The notes below the pieces were generated by a model, which saw only the letters and a program-made list of their open reading frames with translations, had not been told where the DNA came from and searched no databases. Both the position numbers and the translations under genes were made by a program. Positions 44,901-55,562 of a stretch of DNA of 64,000 nt are shown here, one piece after another. The stretch lies in the NCBI GenBank assembly GCA_009363875.1, contig CM018691.1, forward strand, positions 37,735,446-37,799,445, read 5' to 3'. The stretch is from Mikania micrantha. Its lineage: Eukaryota > Streptophyta > Magnoliopsida > Asterales > Asteraceae. How positions within the stretch are numbered: position 1 is the stretch's first letter; each line of letters starts with the position of its first letter.

Positions 44901-47900
44901 TGCAGCCTTGAAGAACTACCAAGTAGACGGAAACAAAGAAATGATAGCGATCGGGCTTATGAACATCGCGGGTTCTTGCTCATCTTGTTATGTCACCACC
45001 GGTTCGACTTCTAACACTACTGTTTTCCACAAATCACTTTCAAAATCGCGAAAATACACTCCAAACACTAAAAAACATGAAAATAACAAGAAAAAAAAAA
45101 TTCTCTCTGTATTTTGCAGGATCATTTTCCCGATCAGCGGTGAACGAAAATGCAGGTGGACAGACAGCAATGTCGAACATAGTAATGGCATTAACGGTTG
45201 TCGTGACACTTTTGTTCTTGATGCCACTTTTTAAGTACACACCGGATCTAATATTGGCTGCAATCATTGTTACTGCTGTGATCGGGCTAATCGATTATCA
45301 AAGCGCGCTTAGCCTTTGGAAAGTTGACAAGCTCGACTTCGTTGCTTGCTTATCGTCTTTTCTCGGTGTTCTATTCGTATCGGTCCCTGTTGGGCTTGCA
45401 ATGGCAGTAATGATTCTTTCTTTCTCTCTTCTATAAAACATGTTCTGTGATCACATTTGAGTCATTTGAGTATTTGACTGAACTTCATATCTTTAAAACT
45501 TTATGGTTTTTTTCAGAAATGGATGTTAAAAGATGTTAATTTCAGCCGTTTGGTTATAAATGGACAGATTCAGACAATGTTTTACCTCTAGGATCATATC
45601 GGTGAAACAAATAATTTGCTTAAAATTAAACTTATTCTGACTAGCAACCATCCTAACTCGAGCTCATTATGGCCCATTACCCGGCACGATACATCCATTT
45701 TACCAGGCTTACTAATTATTTGACATGTAATCATTAATAAATATTTAAAAATTGAGAATATGTGTTTCGGGTCAATCCATACCAATTAGTTACCCGTTAT
45801 GACCCATCCTGCTTTGACATTTTGGGATGGATATTTTGAAAACTCCCTTTAGTTAAGAGAACTATGAAAAAAAATGCAAAAAAAAAAGTTATTTTTAATT
45901 TTTTTACAGGTTTGTAACATTATTTGGGCAATTTTTTAAAAAATGAGAAAAACGCCATGAGAAAATAAAAAAAAAAAAAATTTGTAAATGATGTAACACA
46001 TATGTAAACGCCTTGTAACACATCGTAAGGTCTGGACGAAGCAGTTGCATCTGTGTTATATCATTTACAATTTATTATTTTTTTAAAAATTTTGTTGGCG
46101 TTTTTTTTCATTTTTTTTAAAAATGACCCTAATAATGTTACAAAACTGTAAAAAAATATTTTTTTGCATGATTTTTTTCAAGATCTTTATAGTTTTCTCA
46201 ACTTAAGAGGATTTCTAAAATATACATCCCCTTGACAGGTTAGCCAGTTTGTTCATTTTGTTACATTTAGGTTTTGATGATGTTCGTGTTTATACGGTTA
46301 ACTGTAGGTAGGAATTTCGATTTTGAAGATTTTGTTAAACGTTACGCGACCAAACACGGGCATCTTAGGAAACATTTCGGGCACACAAATCTATCAGGAT
46401 CTTGATCGATACCGAGACGCTCAAAGAGTGCCTTCGTTTGTTATACTAGCAATTGAGGCTCCTATTTACTTTGCCAATTCTACTTACCTACAAGAAAGGT
46501 TAACTATGCACAATCAAACATTCAATACATTCTCTTATTGGGCTTATTAGACCAAAATGTACTTATTAATAATTTTTGTCGTTGTGTATTTGTATATAAT
46601 AAACTTTTTTGATGTAATGGACTTATGGGTGTTCAAAATATCCGAAACTCGAAAAAATTTGAAATCCGAATCGTATTCGAAACCCGAAAAAACCTTATCC
46701 GAAATTTATTTCGGGTTTTTCGAGCCGGATAATATGATTTTTGATTCGGATTGGGTTTCGGATATGCAAAAACTAGTTTTTCGGGTCGGATATACGAATA
46801 ACCCGAAAAAAACAGGGTTATTCGGGTTTTGGATGCACGAATTCAGGTTTTTCGGGTCGGATAATATATTTTGAATTTCGAGTCGGGTTTCGGATATACC
46901 AAAAAAATTTTAAAACCCGAAAACCTGAATAACTCGTTATCCAGCCCGATGAACACCCCTAAATGAACTTTTATTTTGTTATTATTTGATGCAATTGGCG
47001 TACTATAACCTTGAAAAATGGACTCACATTACCATTTCTCTAGTTGTCTTCTACGATAGTTGCATCAAGTGGTAACTTAGAGGCTGCTAGGTAGTCTTTT
47101 AAATGTCATAAAAGGCTACCTTTTAATAAATCATAGTCTCTTAATGTTTAAGATGTAACCTTAAGTTTAAATGGTTAAGAATCTATCTCTTAATGTTACC
47201 TTTTAATCATTCAAGCTTAATGTTATCTTCTAACCTAATGACCATTAAGAGGCTCTCAAACAACCACTTAATAAAACTTTCTCACATGAAATGCTAAAAG
47301 AAAATAATTTATATATACAATGATAAAAACATGAAATTTCATACGTTTGGTCTTAAAAAACCGTAAATTTGTTTAACTTTGCAAAGCAAATTTATGCCTC
47401 AAATACAAGATGATTTCTGCAAATTCAAATAAACAATGCATGTCAAGATACTCAACCTTGAATATTTGCAGGATATTGAGATGGTTAAGGGAGGAAGAAG
47501 ATAGGATTGCAGCCAACAATGACAGTATGTTGAAGTGTGTAATCATTGACATGACCGGTATGTTATCAATCATTAGCTATTAACACTACAAGAAAATAGA
47601 TACATAGAGACGATAACTATAAGAGACGACATGAGATTGTTTTTATATTTTATATGTAGACCTACAATGACGACATGTGGTCGCTGTAGAGCTCGATGTT
47701 TTATTTTGGTTTTTTTAGTTTATAGCGACAACTACAGGTCATGTGGATAATGGCGACCTTTGACCAAATAATTGCCACCTATCAAAATCACTATAGCAAT
47801 GATTCTTTTTCTCTATAGCGCCTAACTTATAGAGACAACTTTTTAGGGACTAAATGTTATTGCTATAACTCGTAAAAATTGTTGTCGCTAAAGGTGTTTT

Positions 47901-48484
47901 TCTTGTTGTGTGATATAAAAATTGTCTACTTTAACTTAAAAGGAAGTTAAAATTGACCATAATTAGAGCAACAGGTACATGTGTTTATATACTCAATCTA
48001 TCATTCTAAGAGCACAAATGTGTTACTACCATTTCCTTTGTTATCATGAGTGTTTGTTTACTACTCAACATGCCCATTGTATCACATCTAATAATGTTTC
48101 AATCCAAACTATTATCAAGTAGTTTTGACACCTAGAAAATGTTCATTTTGATGTCACAAAAACCATTGTTTCTGTTTCTTGCATGTAAACTCCAGCTGTG
48201 ACAGCTATAGACACAAGTGGGCTCGCGATGATGAACGAGCTTAGAAAGATACTTGAGTACCGATCTCTTCAGGTTAGATTTTCAGTTGTTGTAAAACCAT
48301 ATGATGACATGATTAATATATGTTTCATTTGAAAATGCAGCTTGTGTTGGCAAATCCCACCGGAAGTGTGATGGAAAAGCTACACCGGTCTAACAGTCTG
48401 GAGTCGTTCGGCTCAAACGGTTTGTATCTAACCGTTGGAGAAGCCGTGGCTAACATCAAGTTATCGTGGAAGGCTAAACCATGA
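38937..48484 (+). CDS. SULTR3;4: SULTR3-type transporter (SULTR3;4-like), 13 exons, 663 aa
   Basis: Exons: 38937-39290, 39364-39412, 40902-41109, 41525-41696, 43149-43214, 44333-44446, 44534-44650, 44875-45001, 45120-45406, 46308-46498, 47472-47557, 48196-48272 and 48341-48484. All introns are GT-AG, phases agree and the sum is 1992 nt. SLC26/SulP proteins are multi-span anion carriers with a cytosolic STAS domain. Seen here: FFPDDPLHRFKNQ, GLTIASLAIPQGISYAKLAN, GLYSSFVPPLIYAVLGSS, FLSKATLVGFMAG, SLQQLKGLLGI, GIAVGRTFAALKNYQVDGNK, GSFSRSAVNENAG and STAS core IIDMTAVTAIDTSG (about residues 583-596). The VCLPPEKTTFQKL N terminus and the SWKAKP end fit the 3;4 branch, whose members include phosphorus-distribution transporters in grasses. 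Length is normal. The subgroup is inferred from remembered family sequences. Confidence 0.93.
39302..39336 (+). repeat. (CAT)n microsatellite in intron 1
   Basis: Nine or so CAT units inside the 73-base first intron, between the donor at 39291 and the acceptor at 39363. Read-through would give a histidine run, but the splice signals and the family sequence exclude it from the protein. Confidence 0.8.
40040..40255 (+). mobile_element. Possible SINE in intron 2
   Basis: Contains a B-box-like CCTATGTTCGAATTTTAC at about 40102-40120 and ends GACGTTCAAAAAAATC, like the tail of the SINE at 41867-42040. A box and TSD are not clear. Confidence 0.45.
41867..42040 (+). mobile_element. SINE in intron 4 with 11-bp TSD
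   Basis: AGTAATTATTT flanks it at 41856-41866 and 42041-42051. GC-rich body with GGGGTCGGGGGGTCGGGGG, ending CGCCGTTC followed by A9. Retroposed; no effect on splice signals seen. Confidence 0.8.
42637..42990. repeat. Inverted repeat enclosing a CAGTACAAAAA tandem array, intron 4
   Basis: CCTAAGAAGAGTAAGAAGCAAT near the left end and its near reverse complement ATTGGTTCTTACTCTTCTTAG at the right end enclose about ten copies of a 15-20 base CAGTACAAAAAA(T)CAAAAAT unit (42720-42935). Probably a small transposon whose interior expanded. No TSD identified. Confidence 0.6.
45824..46231. mobile_element. Foldback/MULE-like element, intron 9
   Basis: Arms of roughly 80-90 bases: left GGGATGGATATTTT...TTAAGAGAACTATGAAAA, right in reverse complement GGGATGTATATTTT...TTGAGAAAACTATAAAGA. 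Flanks TTGACATTT and TTGACAGGT agree at 7 of 9, suggesting an old 9-bp TSD. Confidence 0.65.
46624..46961. mobile_element. hAT-type MITE in intron 10, 338 bp
   Basis: Ends TATGGGTGTTCA and TGAACACCCCTA. Flanks AATGGACT (46616-46623) and AATGAACT (46962-46969), 7 of 8 equal. Interior rich in CCGAAAAAC and TTTCGGGT words. Confidence 0.82.
47584..47910. mobile_element. Non-autonomous CACTA element in intron 11
   Basis: Starts CACTACAAGAAAA and ends TTTTTCTTGTTGTG, the CACTA-type terminal inverted repeat. Flanking trinucleotides TAA and TGA are a plausible mutated 3-bp TSD. Interior AGCGAC and TATAG words, no transposase. Confidence 0.82.
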
Positions 48485-48757
48485 ACCAAATGCCGATAGA
48501 ACGGTTCTGTTAGACTTCAAATGCATTGTTTTGTATGATTCCCAAATAAATTGTTGTGAAAAGAAAATTAATTTTAACCAAAATCAATAAGTTACAAGGC
48601 AGAAGTGTGATTCTGTCTACTTTTATTAAAATCAAGCAACCCATTTCATGATTTATTGTATTTCTTTGAAATATTTGTTTTTGATAGGTAAATATTGTAA
48701 ACGGTTTCCCAAACAGTTTTTGTTAATACAATATAACGAGAACTTTAACAACAATCT
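48485..48757 (+). other. SULTR 3' UTR and spacer to the tRNA
   Basis: AATAAA at 48545-48550 is a candidate polyadenylation signal 60 bases after the stop. No other feature seen. Confidence 0.5.
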
Positions 48758-48831
48758 GACCGCATAGCGCAGTGGATTAGCGCGTTTGACTTCGGATCAA
48801 AAGGTCGTGGGTTCGACTCCCACTGTGGTCG
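48758..48831 (+). tRNA. tRNA-Arg (anticodon TCG)
   Basis: The 74 bases fold fully: acceptor GACCGCA/TGTGGTC with discriminator G, D arm GCGC...GCGC, anticodon stem TTTGA/TCAAA with loop CTTCGGA (anticodon TCG, reads CGA), and T arm GTGGG-TTCGACT-CCCAC. No intron and no CCA encoded, as for eukaryotic nuclear genes. A/B box sequences TAGCGCAGTGG and GGTTCGACTCC are intact, and a T6 terminator follows. Confidence 0.96.
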
Positions 48832-48842
48832 AAATTGTCTAA

Positions 48843-48848
48843 TTTTTT
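48843..48848 (+). terminator. Pol III terminator of the tRNA gene
   Basis: TTTTTT 11 bases after the mature tRNA end. Confidence 0.85.
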
Positions 48849-48931
48849 GGCCAATTCGTGTGCAATATAATCATCCATGATCTTTTTAAATTACATTTAT
48901 GGTTGATTCATGAGCAAAAAGAGAGTAATCA

Positions 48932-49426
48932 CAATGTTTTAAAAACCGGTTCATACCGGCCGGTTTAACCGGTACGAAACACTCCGGTATTATGCAGGTT
49001 TCTTCGATCGATTGTGCCGCCGGTTTAATCCTGTTTAATCCGGTTTTACCGGTAAAACCGGTATTTCCGGTTTCAGAAAAACACAAAATTTCAGCGTTTA
49101 AGCGATTTTCGGGTTTTAAGCGATCATGAACTCGATATGTTTAACACGTCAATGTCATAATCCTATTATGCACTTTTATATAAAAAAAAATTATTAGAAT
49201 TTGAATACTTTTAGATTGTTTTGGATGAGTTTAAGTACTTTTTGAATTGTTTTTGGATGAATTTGTATACGTTTTGAAAACTCATTTGAGTATAAGTTGT
49301 ATTTCTATAGAATTATATGGTTAATTAGTGTGTCCGGTTGAACCATCCGGTACAACCCGGTTCAACCGGTTGAACCATTTTTGAGCCAAATCCGGTACAC
49401 CTAAAATACCGGTTTTTAAAACATTG
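48932..49426. mobile_element. hAT-type MITE, 495 bp, perfect 8-bp TSD
   Basis: Ends CAATGTTTTAAAAACCGG and CCGGTTTTTAAAACATTG are exact inverted repeats over 18 bases. AGTAATCA flanks both sides (48924-48931 and 49427-49434). Same family as 5177-5501. Inserted 100 bases behind the tRNA gene. Confidence 0.9.
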
Positions 49427-49493
49427 AGTAATCATACGGTCAATTTACATATGCAACATATTTAAGGGTTATATATATAATTAAGAGAATGAT

Positions 49494-49738
49494 GAATTGT
49501 AAATCATTGTTTATTTTGATAACCGAATAACTACATATTATTACCTTGGGGCCTATATTAAGATAAATATAAAATTGTATGTTTTTTATTCTTTTTTAAT
49601 TAATGTAATTAATGTGGCCTCATTTACATTAACTAAAAAGAAGAAAAAAACCTACATATTTAAATTTACTTTAATATGAGCCCCTAAGTAATAAGATGTA
49701 GTTTTTCGGTTATCGTAATAAGAAATGATTAACAATTG
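49494..49738. repeat. Foldback element with ~75-base arms
   Basis: Left GAATTGTAAATCATT...GATAACCGAATAACTACAT...GGGGCC and right, in reverse complement, CAATTGTTAATCATT...GATAACCGAAAAACTACAT...GGGGCT pair with few mismatches. TSD not identified. Confidence 0.7.
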
Positions 49739-49811
49739 AACCGTTCCTTGTATAATTATTGGCCTTAATTGTTAACCAAGTTTAAATATATACGTAGAAA
49801 CAAAGTTTATA

Positions 49812-50093
49812 GAGTTAAGTACATAGAAGGTCCATGTGGTTTAGCCATATATCACAAAAGGTCCCGGTCTTTGAGAAAAATTATAAGAAATGTCTAATAC
49901 TTTGGACGCGTGTAACAAAGAAGGTATATGCTTTAACAAAAAAAAGTCGTAAAGGTCCCTACTTTAAGGACCTTTTTTGTTAAAGTATGGACATTTTTTT
50001 TGTAAAAGTATGGATATTTCTTGTAATTTCTCAAAGGTTAAGATCTTTTGTGAAATATGGCTAAACAAATAGAACCTTTTATCTACTTAACTC
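49812..50093. mobile_element. MULE-type foldback MITE, 9-bp TSD
   Basis: Arms of about 90 bases beginning GAGTTAAGTA, with TTTAGCCATAT.TCACAAAAG shared between arms. AAGTTTATA at 49803-49811 and 50094-50102 is a perfect 9-bp TSD, the Mutator signature. No transposase. Confidence 0.85.
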
Positions 50094-50480
50094 AAGTTTA
50101 TATTATAATATTAATTAGCAGAAGGCCAAGTGTTAACTCATTTCTATATTTGTAATTAGGAGAAGGGTGTCGTTATGCAAAGTTGTAAAATTTTGAAAAA
50201 AAAAAAAAAAAAACCATAAACGGTGTTTGATAAATACAATTTGGTTTTAGGGTTCGTCCGTTTTCTCCTTTCAATTAATTTATTGTTGTGATAATTGAGA
50301 CATGATCTTCCTGTGCAATATGGCATGGTTGTAAAATGAGAAACCGTCTAAGCCGGTTATTAGTTTGGTTTCATTGTCAAATTTTTTTCAAACATTCGGT
50401 CGATCGGTTTTCAAAAGTTCAAAAAACGGAAGGTGTGACCGCACAGGGTCCAGTTTTTTAGAGGGTCCTAAATTTTTAAA

Positions 50481-50585
50481 AAATTTGTATACATTGAGAA
50501 TGAAATACTAGATAGTGTAAATTATGAAGATTTAATCAACAAATTTGCTTTGAAAAATGTTAGGAGAGAGTCATGTTTTATTTAG
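50481..50585 (+). pseudogene. hAT transposase C-terminal relic, copy A
   Basis: A 34-codon frame, KFVYIENEILDSVNYEDLINKFA..., ending in TAG resembles the last residues of ZMYM/hAT-type transposase-derived proteins (pattern S-I-E-N-E...L-D-Y-x-x-L-I-x-x-F-A). No upstream domain is present. Confidence 0.45.
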
Positions 50586-50680
50586 TTATTTAAGACAATA
50601 AAATACATTATTTTGCTAAAACAGTATTGTTTTACATTGTCATTTTAATTATCCTTAATTTCTAAATGCCATTTCCGTAA

Positions 50681-50887
50681 ATGCCATTTCCGTTTATAAA
50701 TTCTTCGCCACTGTATCATCTTGTTTATTTGCAAGATGACACCTGTCTCATTCATCACGATTTTGTTCGTGATTTTGGTTTGGCGAACGCTGGTTACATA
50801 TTGTGCCGAATTTACAGGAAGCAAGATGATCCAGATACACCTTCTCCTTCTCCTTCTCATGATCTAGATACTTCTTCTCGAAAATGA
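50681..50887 (+). pseudogene. Possible NAC-domain end fragment, copy A
   Basis: The short frame contains YILCRIYRKQDD, like the V-L-C-R-I-Y-K-K end of NAC transcription factor DNA-binding domains, then a serine/proline tail (SPSPSHDL) and stop. Only this segment fits. It may be a captured exon; other origins are possible. Confidence 0.4.
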
Positions 50888-52427
50888 GAGAAAAAGTTCA
50901 TCAACAAAAACAATCTTGTCTTTGATCCAGAAAGTGGGTTTGGATCAATTCTCTATTTCATTTAATATGTTTGCATTCAATGTGTTTTAATCAGTTTTAT
51001 TTTCATTCAAACTGGCCGGCGATTCGCAGGTTTTAAATAAGTAGCCGGAAATTCGCATTAATGAGCTACACTCTGCAACATGTTACTGCAAACTCGCCTA
51101 CTGTAGGGTGGGTGATGGATGGGCAGTCAATATTCATTGTATACAAAAAAATCATTATTTAATGGATTACAAGCATTCAAGCTTTTCAATTTATCTTTCT
51201 CATGCCCCATTAATGCTTGTGTAAGTAGATATTGACCAAAATAACACTCCAAGTTTAAAATTTGACTAATATAAGCAGGGTTAATTATGTAAATACAGTA
51301 GTGTATTTTTTTGAACGGCAACAGTTGTGTATTTTAACAAGTAAAGCAAGCACCTTTATTTTAACACTCCAACTTATAAACTTTGAATATTTTAGTTTAA
51401 AACGATCATTTTTAGTAAATATGGCGTATTCCCGAATGCTTGGGATACATCTAGGCTCACAATATTAACCAAATTCTTCTTATATTATTATATTGTACTT
51501 ATATGTTATTTTCGATCAAAATTTGCTAATAAAAAAAGTTCGAAACGGTGCTATATTGTTACTACTGCCCGGGCGTAGGCAACGCCCCCTACACCTGCAC
51601 ATTTTCATTTTTTTTGCGTTTTACACACCCGTGACCACCCTCGATCGTTTTAACCCTTCCGTTACCTCCAAATACATCCCATAACACCTTAGGGACATAA
51701 AAACCAACTTCCAAACATAATTTAATGATATCATTATCTTTAAAACCGAGTGATTTGTTAAACGAATCGTTTTCACCTAAACCCATTAACACCGTCATTT
51801 CTCACCCCAAACCAAATGGGATTTGCTTTACACCCAAGGATTCCCATTTGAACAACATTATCAACATATGAAAATCATGTTCGTAGCACCTCAAAACAAA
51901 AATTAAACTGTTAAAACATATAAATTGCCAAATAAAGTCAAATTATTCACCATTCTTTTTGGACTTTCTTTTTCACCGACGATTCTCAAGGTAGGTAATC
52001 ACAACACTTGTGATTTACCTAAGCTCTATAAATTCACCAAGGGAAGATCACGTCAATTGTGATTCAACCCATTTCACATTCACATCTCATGTGAATTGTT
52101 TGACTATTTTTCAGTCAAACTTCAAATAAGAAATTCACACAACTTGTGAATCATTTTTATTTCACCACACCCCGTATAAACATAAGACTTTACAAGAACT
52201 AAGCAAATATACAACTATTGCATGTTATTTCACAAAAAATCATACAAACCCAAATTCATCAATTTCTACATCCAATGTATATTCCACATACATTACATGC
52301 ACATTTACACACATATGCATAAAACAAATTACACCGTGTAGTAGTTTCCGTCACAAAAGAGGTGGTCTAGACCTGATGTAAATACATATATAAAAAGGGA
52401 TAGGGGGTCTTAGAGCAAGTGCGGGAT

Positions 52428-54522
52428 GTGCGACCACACAGGCCCAGTTTTTTAGAGGGTCCTAAATTTTAAAAAAATTGTATATATTGAGAATGAAATA
52501 CTAGATAGTGTGAATTAGGAAGATTTAATCAACAAATTTGCCTTGAAAAATGTTAGGAGAGAGTCATGTTTTATTTAGTTATTTAAAACAATAAAATACA
52601 TTATTTTGCTAAAACAATATTGTTTTACATTGTCATTTTAATTATCCTTAATTTGTAAATGTCATTTCCGTAAAAGCCCTTTCCGTTTATAAATCATTCG
52701 CCACTATATCATCTTGTTTATTTGCAACATGACACATCTCTCATTCATCACGATTTTGGCTTTGGGGAACGCTGTTTACATATTGTGTCGAATTTACAGG
52801 AAGCAAGATGATCTATAATACACCTTCTCCTTCTACTTCTCCTTCTCTTGTTCATCCTTCTTCTTCTCTTGTTCATTCATCTCCTTCTCCTTCTCATGAT
52901 CTAGATACTTCTCCTCGGAAGAAAAAGTTCATCAACAAAAAAATCTTGTCTTTGATCCAGAAAGTGGGTATTTGTGGAAAAAGGTAACTCTTTTGGACTT
53001 CTTAAAGAATAAGAACATCAAGAACTTTTTGGATCAGTTGACCTTTTTGGATCTTTTTGGATAATTTAATGTTTAGGGTTATTCAATATGCACATCCAAT
53101 CATTTGCTCAGTTTGTATATAATATGTTTGCATTCAATGTGTTTGGATCAATTTTCTATTTCATTTAATATGTTTGCATTCAATGTGTTTTGATCGTTTT
53201 TGTTTTCATTAAAGCTGGCCGGCGACTCGCCGGTGTTTAACAAGTCACCAGAAATTCGCATTAATGAGCTGCACTCTGCAACACGTTACTGTAAACTCGC
53301 ATACTCTAGGGTGGGTGATGGATGGCAAGTCACTATTCACTGTATATAAAAAAATCATTATTTAATGAATTACAAGGATTCAAGCTTTTCAATTTGTCTT
53401 TCCCATACTTCATTAATGCTTGTGTAAGAAGATATTGACCAAAATAACCCTCCAAGTTTAAAGATTGACTAATATAAGCAGGGTTAATTATGTAAATACA
53501 GTAGTGTATTTTTTTTTTGAACGGCAACAATATTGTATTTTAACAAGTAAACCAAGAACCTTTATTTTAACACTCCAACTTATAAACTTTGAATATTTTA
53601 GTTGAAAACGATCATTTTTAGTAAATTGTCGTATTCCCGAATGCTTGGGATACATCCATGCTCACAATATTAACCAAATTCTTCTTATATATTATTATAT
53701 TGTACTTATATGTTATTTTCGATCCAAATTTGCTGATATTCGAAACTGGGCTATATTATTACTACTGCCTGGGCGTAGGCTACGCCCCCTACAGGTGAAG
53801 ATTTTCAGTTTTTCGCGTTTTACGTGACCACCCCGGAGCGTTTTAACCCTTCCGTTACCTCCAAATACATCCCATAACACCTTAGGGACATAAAAACCAA
53901 GTTCCAAACATAATTTAATGATATCATTATGTTTAAAACCGAGTGATTTGTTAAACGGGTCGTTTTCACCTAAATCCATTAACACCACCCATTTTCACCC
54001 AAACCAAATGAGATTTCCTTTACACCCAAGGATTCTCATTTGTACAACATTATCAACATATGAAAATCATGTTCGTAGCACCTCAAAAAAAAGTTAAACT
54101 GTTAAAACATATAAATTGCCAAATAAAGTCAAATTATTCACCATTCCTTTTAGACTTTCTTTTTCACTAAGGATTATCAAGGTAGTAATCACATCACTTG
54201 TGATTTACCTAAGCTCCATAAATTCACCAAAGGAAGATCACATCACTTGTGATTCAACCCATTTCACATTTACACCTCATGTGAATTGTTTTGACTATTT
54301 TTCAGTCAAACTTCAAATAAGAAGTTCACACACCTTGTGAATCATTCTTATTTCACACACCCCGTATAAACATAAGAATTTACAATAACTAAGCAAATAT
54401 ACACCAATTGCATGTTATTATCACACTAAATCATACAAACCCAAATTCATCAATTTCTACATCCAATGTATATTCCACATACATTACATGCACATTTACA
54501 CACTATGCATAAAACAAATTAA
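52428..54522 (+). repeat. Tandem duplication, copy B
   Basis: Second copy of 50434-52332. It contains an extra CTTCTCCTTCTT-rich expansion (52820-52915) and ~150 extra bases near 52970-53130. About 95 bases of unrelated AT-rich sequence (52333-52427) separate the copies. Confidence 0.8.
52478..52579 (+). pseudogene. hAT transposase C-terminal relic, copy B
   Basis: As at 50481-50585 but with an internal TAG where copy A has a tyrosine codon. Confidence 0.45.
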
Positions 54523-54539
54523 CCTTATCAAGTACAATA

Positions 54540-55462
54540 TGTGAACACCCGTAAATCTGGAGCCCTCTCGGCGGTACGCGACGACATCCAGACGCCAAAC
54601 CTTTAAAACCATGACCATTATGCCTAATCTATCATTTCTAATCATAATCTTCGACTGAGCACGCAACCACTCGACCATATTCATCCTCTAACCTCTGTTA
54701 CAGCCTCTTTCCACCATTGGAGGCCATTGTCAAGCATCTTGGAGCTCAGATTGGGGCTCATCCTTAGTTGAAGCTTGAAGACCACCATCACCACCTCATT
54801 GCTACTCGAACCAGTTGTCCAGAAGCTTGAAGAGGCTGCTAGCATCATCATCTTTCAGTTCTTGAGCCCCTTGAGGTAGTTCCTATGCTTAAAACTCATT
54901 TCACACCTCTACACTCACATGCATGCCTTTAAACACACATGCAGGCACATATCCACCAGATGCATGAATTTCCTTTGTTTGAATATGGGTTATTGATATT
55001 CCTACTATATTTGATGATCTATGATGTTTAGATTAAGTTCATGACGATCCATGTTGTGTGTGTCGTCATAATGCATGATTTGAACATGAGGTGATGAAAT
55101 AGGGCCATGCATGTATGATCAAGATGAAAGATGAATACTGATGGTTATAGATGTTGTTGGTAAACATGATTACATGATTGATTAGGTTGACAAAATGGTT
55201 AAAATATGATTTATGACAAACTTGCTATTTTTGTAACTTTTTAGTTACATTTTGATGATGATGATGATGATATTATGAACATGCATATGGCTAGATATAC
55301 TAATAGGATGATAAAATGATGATGTTAATGCTTAGAGCTTGATATGGGATGTGATTGTGATCATTTTTGGCCTAGTTACTAATTTTAGTAACTTTTCTAG
55401 TTGAAAATATTGATATATGATGATTGATCCAGATGAGCATGTTTAAATGATGTTAAATGGTA
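54540..55462 (+). mobile_element. Gypsy LTR fragment related to the inner element LTR
   Basis: Begins TGTGAACACCCGTAAATCTGG, like the TGTGACACCCCGTAATTTC start of the inner LTR, then resumes with similar sequence: CTCTAACCTCTG, CACCATTG, AAGCTTGAAG, CCACCATCACCACC, ACATGCATGC, GGGCCATGCATGTATGATC and CTATTTTTGTAACTTTTTAGT. The stretch corresponding to the hairpin array is mostly deleted, leaving GCGGTACGCGAC. Cut by the assembly gap. Confidence 0.75.
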
Positions 55463-55562
55463 NNNNNNNNNNNNNNNNNNNNNNNNNNNNNNNNNNNNNN
55501 NNNNNNNNNNNNNNNNNNNNNNNNNNNNNNNNNNNNNNNNNNNNNNNNNNNNNNNNNNNNNN
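55463..55562. other. Assembly gap, exactly 100 N
   Basis: A block of 100 N, the conventional placeholder for a gap of unknown size. A gypsy LTR is on the left and copia gag on the right, so the 5' LTR of the copia element is lost in the gap. Confidence 0.98.

Larger units (their letters stand above)
50434..52332 (+). repeat. Tandem duplication, copy A
   Basis: Collinear with 52428-54522 from GTGTGACCGCACAGGGTCCAG to GCATAAAACAAATTA, with scattered differences and small indels. Contents in order: transposase tail relic, NAC-like piece, GCCGGCGATTCGC block, AT-rich sequence, and TTAGGGACATAAAAACCAA and later AC-rich blocks. No intact gene. Confidence 0.8.

Noticed and set aside
46970..47330. 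Possible MITE in intron 10 (GAGGCTG...AGAGGCTCTC)
   Set aside because: The terminal similarity is too short and no TSD is visible.
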